Below, in pieces: positions 7,593 through 16,166 of a stretch of 64,000 nucleotides of DNA. Source of the DNA: Lactovum sp047974165 (GTDB taxonomy: Bacteria; Bacillota; Bacilli; Lactobacillales; Streptococcaceae); contig JBKECB010000070.1 in NCBI GenBank assembly GCA_047974165.1, forward strand, positions 1 through 64,000, written 5' to 3'. A model generated the notes under the pieces. It was not told the origin of the DNA, ran no database searches, and was given only the letters and a program-made list of their open reading frames with translations. The position numbers were made by a program, and so were the translations under genes. The number at the start of each line of letters is the position of its first letter. Position 1 is the first letter of the stretch.

Positions 7593-9089
7593 TTATTTTA
7601 TTAAGTCGAGTATTTGATGGCTAATTTCTTTTGTTGCCGCATAACTTTTCTTCCATATTTGATAGACCTTCTCATACTTCTCTACATTTTCAGCCTTAGG
7701 AGAAAAGTTCACTTCTTTATAGTGTACAAAGTTTGAGCTAATTTCTTCTAAGCTTCCAAGACCCAAACCATAAGCTGCAATCATACAAGCTCCTAATCCT
7801 GGTCCCTGCTCAACAGTTAAACGCGACATCTCACAGTTAAAAATATCTGCCTGCATCTGTAAGATATCTGGGTTTTGAGCACCACCTCCTACAGAAATTA
7901 ACTTCTTAAAGTTCTTATTTTTTGTAGATTCCATGATATCCTTGCTGTCACGTAAGCTAAACTGGATTCCCTCTAACACACTTCGGGCAAAATGTTTCAT
8001 CTCATGCTGAGAAGAAATCCCTAAGAAAGCACCACGGATTTGAGAGTCAAAATACGGAGTACGTTCACCAACAATATAAGGAGTGAAAAGCAAGCCTTCT
8101 GATCCAATTTCCACTTTATAAATATCTGCCAAAAGTTCTTCGAATGTCAAACCTTTTCCAAAAGTTTCTTTAAACCAATTTAATGAATTTCCAGCTGCTA
8201 AAGTCACTCCCATAGAGTAATAAACATCTGCTATTGCATGGTTAAAAAAGTGAAGTTTTCCCTTATAATCTGCTAACTTAGGTTCATAACTTGACACCAC
8301 CCCTGAAGTTCCCATAGAAATTAATGCAACTTCCTCATCAATAAGTCCTGAAGCTAGCGCTGCTGCTGCGTTATCCGCCGCACCTGCAAATACTTTTACT
8401 TCTTGACTTATTTTAAAACGTTCTTTAAGCTCATCTTTTAAAATCCCAACCTGACCGGTTGACTCAACAAGCTCTGGAAGTAGTGATAGGTCAATATTAA
8501 ATACCTCAGCAATCTCTTTCGACCAGACTTTATTCTCAACATCTAAAAGCAAGGTACCTGCAGCGTCCGAGTAATCACTACAAATATTTCCTGTCAAGTA
8601 AAAAGAAAGGTAATCTTTTGGGAGCATTATTTTTTTTACAGACGCCCAGACTTCTGGCTCTTGTTCTTGTAGCCAAAGTATCTTAGGAAGTGTGAAGCCT
8701 TCTAAGGCAATATTTTTTGTAATTTCTAACAAGGAACTTCCAAGCCTTTCTGTAATTTCTTGGCACTGCTCACTCGTCCGTACATCATTCCAAAGGATAG
8801 CAGGATACGCTGGCTGATTTTCTTTATCTAAAACAACTAAGGAATGCATCTGCCCAGAAAAACTAATTCCCCTTAATTGATTTCCAAAATCTTCCATTTC
8901 AATAGATAAACTTGTCAATACCTTTTCTAAGGCTAACGTCCAGTATTCTGGACGCTGCTCTGAATAGCCTTGCTCAGGACTATCAATCCCATACTCAGCA
9001 GATTTTGTCATCAAAAGCTCACCTTTTTCATTCATTAGAACTCCCTTTAAGCTTGATGTCCCCAAGTCAATCCCTAATACATACACCAT
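7593..9089 (-). CDS. xylB: Xylulokinase
   Basis: Phosphorylates D-xylulose with ATP to D-xylulose 5-phosphate, the second step of xylose catabolism. The 498-residue FGGY-family kinase shows the N-terminal ATPase fold LGIDLGTSSLKGVLMNEKGE (5-24), the substrate-side PEQGYSEQRPEYW, the phosphate loop GAADNAAAALASG, and the C-terminal FGGY-type signature region GGGAQNPDILQMQADIFNCE. Placement right behind xylose isomerase supports xylulose over other pentuloses. The ATG follows AAAGGAGAAAAC. A hairpin lies in the 58-base gap from xylA. Confidence 0.93.
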   Translation of the reverse strand: MVYVLGIDLGTSSLKGVLMNEKGELLMTKSAEYGIDSPEQGYSEQRPEYWTLALEKVLTSLSIEMEDFGNQLRGISFSGQMHSLVVLDKENQPAYPAILWNDVRTSEQCQEITERLGSSLLEITKNIALEGFTLPKILWLQEQEPEVWASVKKIMLPKDYLSFYLTGNICSDYSDAAGTLLLDVENKVWSKEIAEVFNIDLSLLPELVESTGQVGILKDELKERFKISQEVKVFAGAADNAAAALASGLIDEEVALISMGTSGVVSSYEPKLADYKGKLHFFNHAIADVYYSMGVTLAAGNSLNWFKETFGKGLTFEELLADIYKVEIGSEGLLFTPYIVGERTPYFDSQIRGAFLGISSQHEMKHFARSVLEGIQFSLRDSKDIMESTKNKNFKKLISVGGGAQNPDILQMQADIFNCEMSRLTVEQGPGLGACMIAAYGLGLGSLEEISSNFVHYKEVNFSPKAENVEKYEKVYQIWKKSYAATKEISHQILDLIK

Positions 9090-9114
9090 TATGTTTTCTC
9101 CTTTACTTAAAATA

Positions 9115-9138
9115 AATTGGATAGAAGACTATCCAATT
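9115..9138 (-). terminator. Intercistronic hairpin between xylA and xylB
   Basis: The arms AATTGGATAG (9115-9124) and CTATCCAATT (9129-9138) are perfect, with a 4-base loop. On the minus strand it is followed by TATTTTAAG, a weak T tract; on the plus strand by TTTG. It probably acts as a partial terminator or mRNA-stabilising end that keeps xylA above xylB. Confidence 0.6.
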
Positions 9139-9147
9139 TTTGATTTA

Positions 9148-10467
9148 TTAAACTAAATAGTCATTCAACAAAGACTTCACATACTCTAAATGTGCAGAAT
9201 CAAGTTCGATTTCCTCACCATGTTCAAGAGCGTAAGCTGCTAATGTTTCAAGAGTTGCCGTTCCATTTTCAATGGATTGACCCACTTCTGTCTTTTGATA
9301 ACTCTCATAGCGTTTTTCAACGATATCTGAAAGATAGTTATTTTCAATGATAGCTGCTGCACCTTTTAAGGCACGTGCATAAGTATCCATTCCTGCAATA
9401 TGTCCCAAAATCAAATCTTCCGCTTTAAATGAAGTACGTCGAAGTTTAGCATCAAAGTTTATCCCACCTTTTCCAAGACCACCATTTAAAAGAATTTGAT
9501 GCATTGCAAGAGTAATATCTAATACCATCGTTGGAAACTCATCAGTATCCCAGCCTAGTAAATAATCTCCTTGATTGGCATCTACTGATCCTAAAGCATC
9601 AAATGCTCGAGCAGTTGCAAGTTCATGCTCAAAAGTATGTCCTGCTAGCCAAGCATGATTTGTCTCTAAGTTTAACTTAAAGTACTTATCGAGATCATAT
9701 TTTTGTAAAAAGGCCATTGCAGTTGCTGAATCAAAATCATATTGATGCTTCATTGGTTCTTTTGGTTTTGGTTCGATTAGAAATACTGGAAGGTGATCGA
9801 TAGACTTTGCATAATCAATTGCCATATGGAAGAATTTAGCCATATGATCGAGCTCAAGTTTCATATCTGTATTCAAGAGTGACTCATAACCTTCACGTCC
9901 CCCCCAGAAGACATAATTTTCTCCTCCAAGTTTTTTTGAAAGTTCAAGTGCTTTTTTAACTTGAGCTGCTCCATAAGCAAAAACTTCAGCACGATTTGAT
10001 GTTGATGCACCATTCATATAACGTGGATGTGTAAACATATTCGCTGTATTCCAAAGAAGTTTAATTCCAGTCTCTTTTTGTTTTTCAAGAAGATGGTCTG
10101 TAATTTCATCAAGATTTGCATAAAACTCTTTGAGTGAGCTACCTGCAGGAGCAACATCCACATCATGGAAACAGTAGTAATCTACTCCTAGCTTTTCAGC
10201 AATCTCAAAGAAGGCATCTACACGTCGATGAGCAATTTCCATCTCAGTTCCACCCTCAAGGTCCCAAGGACGTTCCATCGTAGCAGCACCAAATGGGTCT
10301 CCTCCATCCATTGTAATAGAATGCCAATAAGCCAATCCAAAACGAAGATGTTCTTTCATACTCTTACCCATCACTATTTCTTCAGGGTTATAGTGACGAA
10401 AAGCAAACATATTTTTACTTCCTGTCCCCTCGTATTCAATTTTTGCAATATTATCAAAATAAGTCAT
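9148..10467 (-). CDS. xylA: Xylose isomerase
   Basis: Interconverts D-xylose and D-xylulose with two divalent metals. The 439-residue length fits class II xylose isomerases. Visible landmarks are CFHDVDVAPAG with the catalytic His, VFWGGREGYESL, FLIEPKPKEPMKHQYDFD (metal-binding Glu and the Lys), LNLETNHAWLAGH, and VDANQGDYLLGWDTDEFP with the metal-binding aspartates. The ATG follows AATAAGGAGGAGTC. It is transcribed divergently from xylR, the expected arrangement for Lactococcus xyl genes, and followed by xylB. Confidence 0.97.
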   Translation of the reverse strand: MTYFDNIAKIEYEGTGSKNMFAFRHYNPEEIVMGKSMKEHLRFGLAYWHSITMDGGDPFGAATMERPWDLEGGTEMEIAHRRVDAFFEIAEKLGVDYYCFHDVDVAPAGSSLKEFYANLDEITDHLLEKQKETGIKLLWNTANMFTHPRYMNGASTSNRAEVFAYGAAQVKKALELSKKLGGENYVFWGGREGYESLLNTDMKLELDHMAKFFHMAIDYAKSIDHLPVFLIEPKPKEPMKHQYDFDSATAMAFLQKYDLDKYFKLNLETNHAWLAGHTFEHELATARAFDALGSVDANQGDYLLGWDTDEFPTMVLDITLAMHQILLNGGLGKGGINFDAKLRRTSFKAEDLILGHIAGMDTYARALKGAAAIIENNYLSDIVEKRYESYQKTEVGQSIENGTATLETLAAYALEHGEEIELDSAHLEYVKSLLNDYLV

Positions 10468-10526
10468 TTTGACTCCTCCTTATTAATTTTATTTTATGTA
10501 GCAAATTTCTTTAACTCTAAAGCTTA

Positions 10527-10546
10527 TGCTATAATGCTTTTAGAGG
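10527..10546 (+). promoter_or_regulatory. xylR promoter and ribosome site
   Basis: TGCTATAAT (10527-10535) is a perfect extended -10. Transcription should begin near 10542, so the AGAGG ribosome site (10542-10546) sits almost at the 5' end of the mRNA, eight bases before the ATG at 10555. This decides the start against the upstream in-frame ATG at 10534, which lies within the -10 box. Confidence 0.65.
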
Positions 10547-10554
10547 TTAAAAAC

Positions 10555-11493
10555 ATGAAAAATGAATTTGAAAAAGTAGAACATAGTCATGTCAACGGAC
10601 TACAGTTTCTCATCAATGATATACGCTATCGACAGCCCCACCTTCACTTTGACACAGAAATTATCTATGTCATCTCTGGTGAAGGACAAGTCAATACACA
10701 ACAGGCAAACTTTTCTTTACGTCAAGGACAGATGATGATTTTTAATAGCTGCCAAACTCACGAATTTATCTCAAAATCGTCAATTAGGCTTTTAATTATG
10801 CAGATAAAAATCCCAACTTTTGCTTCAACCTATCCTGCTTTAGACTCTTTATTATTTAATAGCCAGCCTTTTACACTTGAACATTCAGATGCTCTTTTTT
10901 CTCATCTTCTACGTGCTGCCAAAAGCTACTTTGATTCTTCAGGAAAGCAAGAACTCTTAACAATAGGACACAGCTATCTTATCTTTCATGAGCTCACAAA
11001 TTTTATAAAGTTTGAGCAACTCAACAGTTCACAGCAAAATAAATTATTCGACTTACAAAAAAGAATTCAACGTATCGCAACAACCATTCAAGAAAATTTT
11101 GTTGACGGAATTTCTCTCAAACAATTAGCTGAGCAAGAAGGATTTTCAACCACTTACTTTAGTCATTTTTTTAAGAATAACTTTGGTATTTCTTTTCAAA
11201 AATATCTTGATAGCCTTCGTTGTGAACGTGGTCAACACTTACTTTTAAGTACCAGTGAAAACTTACTCAATGTCACAAATCTTTCAGGATTTTCTGACAT
11301 CAGAACTTTTAACAAGGCTTTTGAAAAGCGTTATGGTCAAAGTCCAAAAGAGTTTCGAAATCAGAAACAAAAAGAGTGGATTATTAATCCAGAAGGAAAA
11401 AATATCCAAGATACTAAAGACGAACAGCGAATACTTAATCCAAAAGAAAGTTTTTTAATCCTTAGTGAACTTTCAAACTCTCTCATACTATAA
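10555..11493 (+). CDS. xylR: AraC-family regulator of xylose genes
   Basis: The 312-residue protein has an N-terminal cupin-type sensor (about residues 20-90, with HLHFDTEIIYVISGEGQV and QGQMMIFNSCQTHEF). Its C-terminal double HTH of the AraC/XylS family (about 180-270) carries ISLKQLAEQEGFSTTYFSHF and FSDIRTFNKAFEKRYGQSPK. Divergent placement from xylAB makes it the probable xylose-responsive activator, as in L. lactis. The ATG at 10555 is chosen because it has GAGG at the right spacing; the open frame continues upstream into xylA but without a ribosome site. The C-terminal 40 residues beyond the HTH are polar and of unknown role. Confidence 0.85.
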   Translation: MKNEFEKVEHSHVNGLQFLINDIRYRQPHLHFDTEIIYVISGEGQVNTQQANFSLRQGQMMIFNSCQTHEFISKSSIRLLIMQIKIPTFASTYPALDSLLFNSQPFTLEHSDALFSHLLRAAKSYFDSSGKQELLTIGHSYLIFHELTNFIKFEQLNSSQQNKLFDLQKRIQRIATTIQENFVDGISLKQLAEQEGFSTTYFSHFFKNNFGISFQKYLDSLRCERGQHLLLSTSENLLNVTNLSGFSDIRTFNKAFEKRYGQSPKEFRNQKQKEWIINPEGKNIQDTKDEQRILNPKESFLILSELSNSLIL

Positions 11494-11576
11494 TAGCGTT
11501 TTCAAGATATAAAATCTTGTAAATTTCTGTTTTTATAAATTGGAAATATTGCTTTTCAACCTATTTTATAAAAAAT

Positions 11577-11601
11577 AAAACTCTCATTATATGAGAGTTT
11601 T
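11577..11601. terminator. Bidirectional terminator between xylR and the sugar ABC operon
   Basis: The 11-base arms AAAACTCTCAT (11577-11587) and ATGAGAGTTTT (11591-11601) enclose a 3-base loop, with T tracts on both strands. It ends xylR (plus) and the transporter operon (minus). Apart from this hairpin, 11494-11725 shows only AT-rich sequence and no gene. Confidence 0.85.
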
Positions 11602-11725
11602 TTCATTGTATTAAGGTAAATATAGTATCTTTTTATCTTTATAATATAAACTGGAAGTTTTGATATTTTTAAAGATAATCTACTTTATAAATACTCGTAA
11701 AAAGGAGAACAGTTTAAATATTATT

Positions 11726-11944
11726 CTATTTTTTTTCACTCTTTTTTTCAAGTTTCCAAAGTTCATAAGCTGAATAAGAAGTATAGGAGATAACAATTAA
11801 CATTGAAAAATAGAAAATTAGATTTAAATATGACCAGAATTGTCCCTGCTCAACTGCCTTCATAACTGCTTGAATAAGCCATACACCACAAGCAATTGAC
11901 GTCAACGCATACAGGCGTGATTTTGCTTTATCTGTCATTTCCAT
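11726..11944 (-). CDS. Small two-helix membrane protein of the sugar ABC operon
   Basis: The product has 72 residues (70 if the second ATG at 11938 is used, which has better spacing from GGAG). It shows two hydrophobic helices (about 12-30 and 38-58) and a lysine-rich C-terminus, ELWKLEKKSEKK. I do not recognise a family. It starts 12 bases after the permease gene, so it is in the same operon as the CUT2 sugar transporter and may be an accessory or stability subunit (inference). The terminator lies about 125 bases downstream. Confidence 0.6.
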   Translation of the reverse strand: MEMTDKAKSRLYALTSIACGVWLIQAVMKAVEQGQFWSYLNLIFYFSMLIVISYTSYSAYELWKLEKKSEKK

Positions 11945-11955
11945 TTTCTCTCCTT

Positions 11956-13176
11956 TTATTTTCTACGTTTCGAATAAATATCCACAGCAACAGCCAAAAG
12001 TAAAACTAAGCCTTTAATCGTTTGAATTAGAGCTGAATCAACCCCCATAATAGAAAGTCCTTGATTAATGACACCCATTACCGTAGCACCAATCACAACT
12101 CCAGGTACCGTACCAATACCACCTGTTACAGCTGTACCACCAACAAAACAAGAAGCAATCGCATCTAACTCAAATGAAGTACCTGTTGAAGCTGAAGCTG
12201 AACTAAGACGTGAAAGCATCGCAATCGCTGCAATCGCTGAAAGAAAGCCCATATGTACATAAAGAAAGAAGTCAACACGTTTTGTATTAATTCCTGAAAG
12301 CTCTGCTGCTCGACGATTTCCACCTACCGCATAAACATGACGCCCAAATACTGTACGAGTTAATATAAAATTATAAATTAAAACAAGTATTGCAACAATG
12401 ACTAACATTATAGGAATTCCACCTTGAGTTGCATTCCCTGATAAGGCAATTTCAAGAGTTAAGGCTGCAATTACAAGTACTGCAATTATAATTTTAATAT
12501 AAGTAATCTTTTTAGACTCAGCCTCTAATCCTACTTTTACTGCTTTTTTACGTTTGTTTAGCTGTGCCCAAGTAAATGCTAAAATCGAAAGTATACCTAC
12601 AACAATTGTCAGTCCATCAAATGGGCCCCAAAATCCTAAAATATTAGGAACAAAATTCGCTGCAATTCCATTAAATGTTGAATTATTTACTGGGATAGAT
12701 GCATTAATCATTGTTGTCGCAAGACCACGAAATATTAACATGCCTGCTAGAGTCGTTATAAAGCCTGGAATCCCAACAAAAGCAACCCAAAACCCTTGCC
12801 AAACACCTATTAATAAACCTACAATAATCCCAGCTAAAATTGCAAGAAACCAATTTAATTGCATATCTTGCATAAGTAAGGCAACACAACCTCCTATAAA
12901 TCCAACAAGTGAACCTACCGACAAATCAATGTGTGTAGCAATAATAACCATGACCATTCCAACTGCTAAAATAACAACATATGCATTTTGCTGAATGAGC
13001 TGAACAACCGTATTAGGTTGAAGTAATAGACCTTTTGTTAAGATTTGAAATACAACAATAATAACGACAAGTGCTCCTACAATACCATATTGTCGAGCAT
13101 TTGATGTAAGCAAGGAAAATAAGCCCTTTTCTTTTACCATTTCCTCACTTTGAGATTTTACCGTTTCTGAGTTCAT
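11956..13176 (-). CDS. mmsB: Sugar ABC transporter permease (CUT2, MmsB/GguB type)
   Basis: Membrane channel of a monosaccharide importer. The 406-residue protein has about ten membrane helices, with the CUT2 hallmark segment VGGNRRAAELSGINTKRV. DLSVGSLVGF near helix 3 and a glycine-rich ASCFVGGTAVTGGIGTVPGV follow the XylH/GguB pattern. It lies between the two-domain ATPase and a small membrane protein, in an operon behind the sugar-binding lipoprotein. Location next to araBDA suggests L-arabinose as substrate, but CUT2 homologues also carry galactose and xylose, so specificity is inferred. Confidence 0.9.
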   Translation of the reverse strand: MNSETVKSQSEEMVKEKGLFSLLTSNARQYGIVGALVVIIVVFQILTKGLLLQPNTVVQLIQQNAYVVILAVGMVMVIIATHIDLSVGSLVGFIGGCVALLMQDMQLNWFLAILAGIIVGLLIGVWQGFWVAFVGIPGFITTLAGMLIFRGLATTMINASIPVNNSTFNGIAANFVPNILGFWGPFDGLTIVVGILSILAFTWAQLNKRKKAVKVGLEAESKKITYIKIIIAVLVIAALTLEIALSGNATQGGIPIMLVIVAILVLIYNFILTRTVFGRHVYAVGGNRRAAELSGINTKRVDFFLYVHMGFLSAIAAIAMLSRLSSASASTGTSFELDAIASCFVGGTAVTGGIGTVPGVVIGATVMGVINQGLSIMGVDSALIQTIKGLVLLLAVAVDIYSKRRK

Positions 13177-13211
13177 TATTCCTCCGTAACTTCATTTTTG
13201 AAGTTTCTATT

Positions 13212-14759
13212 TTACTTATTTTCTTTTTCTTGAGTCATCCCTTTCATGAGATACTCTTGTGTAAATTTCTCTTTTGGAACATCATCTGTAATGACACCCT
13301 GACTCACCGTATAAATACGATCACAGATACCTATTAATTCAGGAAGTTCTGATGAAATAACAATAATAGATTTTCCTTCATCTGATAACTGATTAATAAT
13401 TTCATAGATTTCATATTTTGCTCCAACATCAATACCACGTGTTGGTTCATCTAGAATAAGAATATCTGGATTTGAAACAACCCATTTTGCCAATACAACT
13501 TTTTGCTGATTTCCACCAGATAAATTAGAAACTTTCTCTTCAATATCAGGAGTTTTTATATGAAAATCATTACGATACTGTTCACCAACAATACGTTCAA
13601 TATTATTATCCATAACTCCTCTTTTAGAATGCTTTTGAAGAGAGGCAAATGAAATATTTTCTCGAATATTTTGTAATAAATTAAGGCCGTACACTTTACG
13701 ATCTTCTGTCGCATAAGCCAAGCCTGCATTAATTGCTTTTTTTACAGTTGAAGTATCTGTTTCTTTTCCATGAACATAAACTTTACCTTCCGCTCCTGAA
13801 CCATAAGTCTTTCCAAAAAAGCTCATTGCCAACTCTGTTCGTCCAGCCCCCATTAATCCAGCTAAGCCTACAATTTCACCTTTTCTAGAATAAATATTAG
13901 CTGAATCAATAACTTTACGTTCTTGATCTAAAGGATGGTATAACGTCCAATCTTCTAAACGGAAAACCTCTTCTCCAATATTAGAAGTATGATTAGGATA
14001 AAGATTTGTCAATTCTCGCCCTACCATCTTATGGATTAATTCATCTTGGTCAAGTGGATTCTCCTTAGAGTTTTCCAACCAGCCAACAGTTGAACCATCT
14101 CGAATAATTGTAACCCTATCAGTAATTGCAGCAATTTCATTTAATTTATGCGAAATAATAACAGAAGTCACTCCTTTTTGATCACGTAAATCTCTAAGTA
14201 TTTGAAGTAAATGAGCCGAATCAGCATCATTTAATGCAGCTGTTGGTTCATCTAAAACCAAAAGTTTAACATCCTTAGATAGAGCTTTTGCAATTTCCAC
14301 AAGCTGCTGTTTTCCTACACCGATATCCTTAATTTTTGTCTCAGGATTTTCAGGAAGTCCAACTTGTTCCATCACTTTCACTGCATCTGCATGTGTTTTC
14401 TCCCAGTCTATCACCCCATTTTTCTGTCTTTCATTACCTAGATAAATATTCTCAGCAATGGAAAGAAAAGGGCTTAATGCAAGTTCTTGTTGAATAACAA
14501 CAATCCCTTGTTCTTCAGAATCATTAATCTTTTTAAATTTACATTCTTTTCCGTTATATAAAATTTGACCAGAATATGTTCCATGAGGATAAACTCCTGA
14601 TAAAACATTCATCAATGTTGACTTTCCAGCCCCATTTTCTCCACAAATACCATGAATTTCACCTCTTGTAATATCCAAATTTACATCTGTCAAAGCTTTT
14701 ACTGGACCAAAAGTTTTTGTAATATTTTGCATCTGCAGTATTTTTTCAGAATCTGTCAT
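13212..14759 (-). CDS. mmsA: Sugar ABC transporter ATP-binding protein (CUT2)
   Basis: The 515-residue protein has two fused ATPase domains, as is usual for CUT2 importers. Domain 1 (about 1-240) has Walker A GENGAGKST, signature GVGKQQLVEIAKAL and Walker B LLVLDEPTAAL. Domain 2 (about 260-510) has a degenerate Walker A, GLMGAGRTE, then signature LSGGNQQKVVLAKW and LILDEPTRGID. The degenerate second Walker A is normal for the family. It is in an operon between the binding protein and the permease. Confidence 0.93.
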   Translation of the reverse strand: MTDSEKILQMQNITKTFGPVKALTDVNLDITRGEIHGICGENGAGKSTLMNVLSGVYPHGTYSGQILYNGKECKFKKINDSEEQGIVVIQQELALSPFLSIAENIYLGNERQKNGVIDWEKTHADAVKVMEQVGLPENPETKIKDIGVGKQQLVEIAKALSKDVKLLVLDEPTAALNDADSAHLLQILRDLRDQKGVTSVIISHKLNEIAAITDRVTIIRDGSTVGWLENSKENPLDQDELIHKMVGRELTNLYPNHTSNIGEEVFRLEDWTLYHPLDQERKVIDSANIYSRKGEIVGLAGLMGAGRTELAMSFFGKTYGSGAEGKVYVHGKETDTSTVKKAINAGLAYATEDRKVYGLNLLQNIRENISFASLQKHSKRGVMDNNIERIVGEQYRNDFHIKTPDIEEKVSNLSGGNQQKVVLAKWVVSNPDILILDEPTRGIDVGAKYEIYEIINQLSDEGKSIIVISSELPELIGICDRIYTVSQGVITDDVPKEKFTQEYLMKGMTQEKENK

Positions 14760-14781
14760 ATTATCCTCCTATAAAAATGAT

Positions 14782-14814
14782 GACGACTTTACAGTTTATA
14801 AAAGTAAAGCCGCC
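14782..14814 (-). other. Intercistronic hairpin behind the sugar-binding protein gene
   Basis: The 11-base arms GACGACTTTAC (14782-14792) and GTAAAGCCGCC (14804-14814) pair, with two mismatched positions that become G-U pairs in the minus-strand RNA. It lies just past the binding-protein stop. Such hairpins commonly protect the binding-protein mRNA so it is made in excess of the transporter. This role is inferred from position. Confidence 0.6.
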
Positions 14815-14827
14815 AGTTAATAACTAT

Positions 14828-16039
14828 TTATTCAATAATTGGAGCTGCAATATCTTTTTTATACTGCTCTTCTGTAATAAAGCCTGCTTCAACTACAAAA
14901 TGTAAATCTTTTTGATCTCCTGTTGGTTCTTTTACCAACTCATCTGATTCTAGTAACCAAGTTGGAACATCTACATTACCATTGTTCATAGGTTCTTCTT
15001 TAGATTCAGGCGTTTTACCATCAACTAAATCTGATAAAATTGTTGTTGTTTGCTTTGAAAGTAAGGCAATGTTTTTGAAAACTGTTTGTTCTTGTGCACC
15101 ATAATAAATATTTGTAATTGCAATGTCCATTCCATCTTGTCCTGTAATAATAGGCCAAGCTGATTTATTTTCTTTTTCAGAACTAAATACAATAGTTGGT
15201 GTCATATCAGGACGTGCACTCTTGATTGATTTCATAACACCTAATGAAATTGCATCATAAGGTGAAAGAACAGCTGCAAGAGGTTGATCACCAAGTTTTG
15301 TCATGAAAGCATCCATTTGTTTTTGAGCCTGACTTTGATCCCAAGCATGAACTGAAATTTTCTTCCAATCTTCAACAGTTGTATCCTTTGTTACTAATCC
15401 TGACGGATCAACTAATTGTCCTGACTCAAAATAAGGTTGAAGCAAATCCCAAGCTCCTTTAAAGAAATAAGGGGCATTATTATCATCATCAGAACCCGCA
15501 AAGAGTGCAATGTTATAAGGAGTATCTTTACCACCACCATTTTCAAGATCGAGTCTTTCAATAATTGTATTAGCTTCAAGAATTCCTGTACGTTCAAGGT
15601 CAAATGTAACATAATAATCTACAGCATCTGTATTCATAACTAAACGGTCATAAGCAATAACAATAATTCCTTGCTCCTTTGCCTGCTCAACCGCTGGACC
15701 AACTGCTGTTCCATCGACAGCAGCAACAATGATTGCTTTTGCTCCAGCTGAAACTAAGTTATTGATATCGTTAGATTGCTGAGAAGTGCTGTTATTTGCA
15801 TAAGAAAGTTTTGTTTCAAAACCTGCTTCCTCTAGACTTGAGACTAGGTTATTACCATCAACATTCCAACGCTGATCAGCCTTTGTTGGCATAGAAATAC
15901 CAATCATATCACCTTTTTTCAACTCACTTTCTGTAGTAGATGAGCCACGACTTGTGCTACTACATGCTGCTAGAAATGATAAGAGCATCACTCCCATTAT
16001 AGACAGAAGTATTGACTTCGCTATTTTTTGAAATTTCAT
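14828..16039 (-). CDS. chvE: Sugar-binding lipoprotein (ChvE-like)
   Basis: Extracellular, membrane-anchored sugar receptor of the CUT2 transporter. The 403-residue protein has a lipoprotein signal (basic MKFQKIAK, hydrophobic core, lipobox LAAC with Cys at about 26). A periplasmic-binding fold of the ChvE/XylF type follows: IGISMPTKADQRWNVDGNNL, AKAIIVAAVDG, GIIVIAYDRLV. ChvE homologues bind L-arabinose, D-galactose, D-glucose or D-xylose; neighbouring araA points to arabinose. It is the first gene of the transport operon, behind its own promoter with two cre-like sites. Confidence 0.9.
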   Translation of the reverse strand: MKFQKIAKSILLSIMGVMLLSFLAACSSTSRGSSTTESELKKGDMIGISMPTKADQRWNVDGNNLVSSLEEAGFETKLSYANNSTSQQSNDINNLVSAGAKAIIVAAVDGTAVGPAVEQAKEQGIIVIAYDRLVMNTDAVDYYVTFDLERTGILEANTIIERLDLENGGGKDTPYNIALFAGSDDDNNAPYFFKGAWDLLQPYFESGQLVDPSGLVTKDTTVEDWKKISVHAWDQSQAQKQMDAFMTKLGDQPLAAVLSPYDAISLGVMKSIKSARPDMTPTIVFSSEKENKSAWPIITGQDGMDIAITNIYYGAQEQTVFKNIALLSKQTTTILSDLVDGKTPESKEEPMNNGNVDVPTWLLESDELVKEPTGDQKDLHFVVEAGFITEEQYKKDIAAPIIE

Positions 16040-16100
16040 TTTAAAATTTCCTCCTTTTATTTTTTAAATTACTTCTCTTCTATTTTAACATTCAAGCTTT

Positions 16101-16144
16101 TGAAAACGTTTCCTATTTTCTTTTAATTATTTGAAACGCTTTCA
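16101..16144 (-). promoter_or_regulatory. Two cre-like CcpA sites before the sugar ABC operon
   Basis: TGAAAACGTTTCCT (16101-16114) and TTGAAACGCTTTCA (16131-16144) each match the catabolite-responsive element consensus TGWAARCGYTWWCA with about two mismatches. They lie in the 127-base gap between araA and the binding protein. Reading the minus strand, an extended -10 TGTTAAAAT lies just downstream, so the nearer site overlaps the -35 area. Glucose repression of arabinose uptake is inferred. Confidence 0.6.
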
Positions 16145-16166
16145 TTTTCTTGATATAAATTTTAGC

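Noticed and set aside
10228..10554. Upstream in-frame extension of xylR into xylA
   Set aside because: It overlaps xylA on the other strand and the xylR promoter itself; the ATG at 10555 has a ribosome site at proper distance.
12554..12994. Plus-strand 146-codon frame inside the sugar permease gene
   Set aside because: It is the antisense shadow of a membrane protein gene with low-complexity composition and no start signals.
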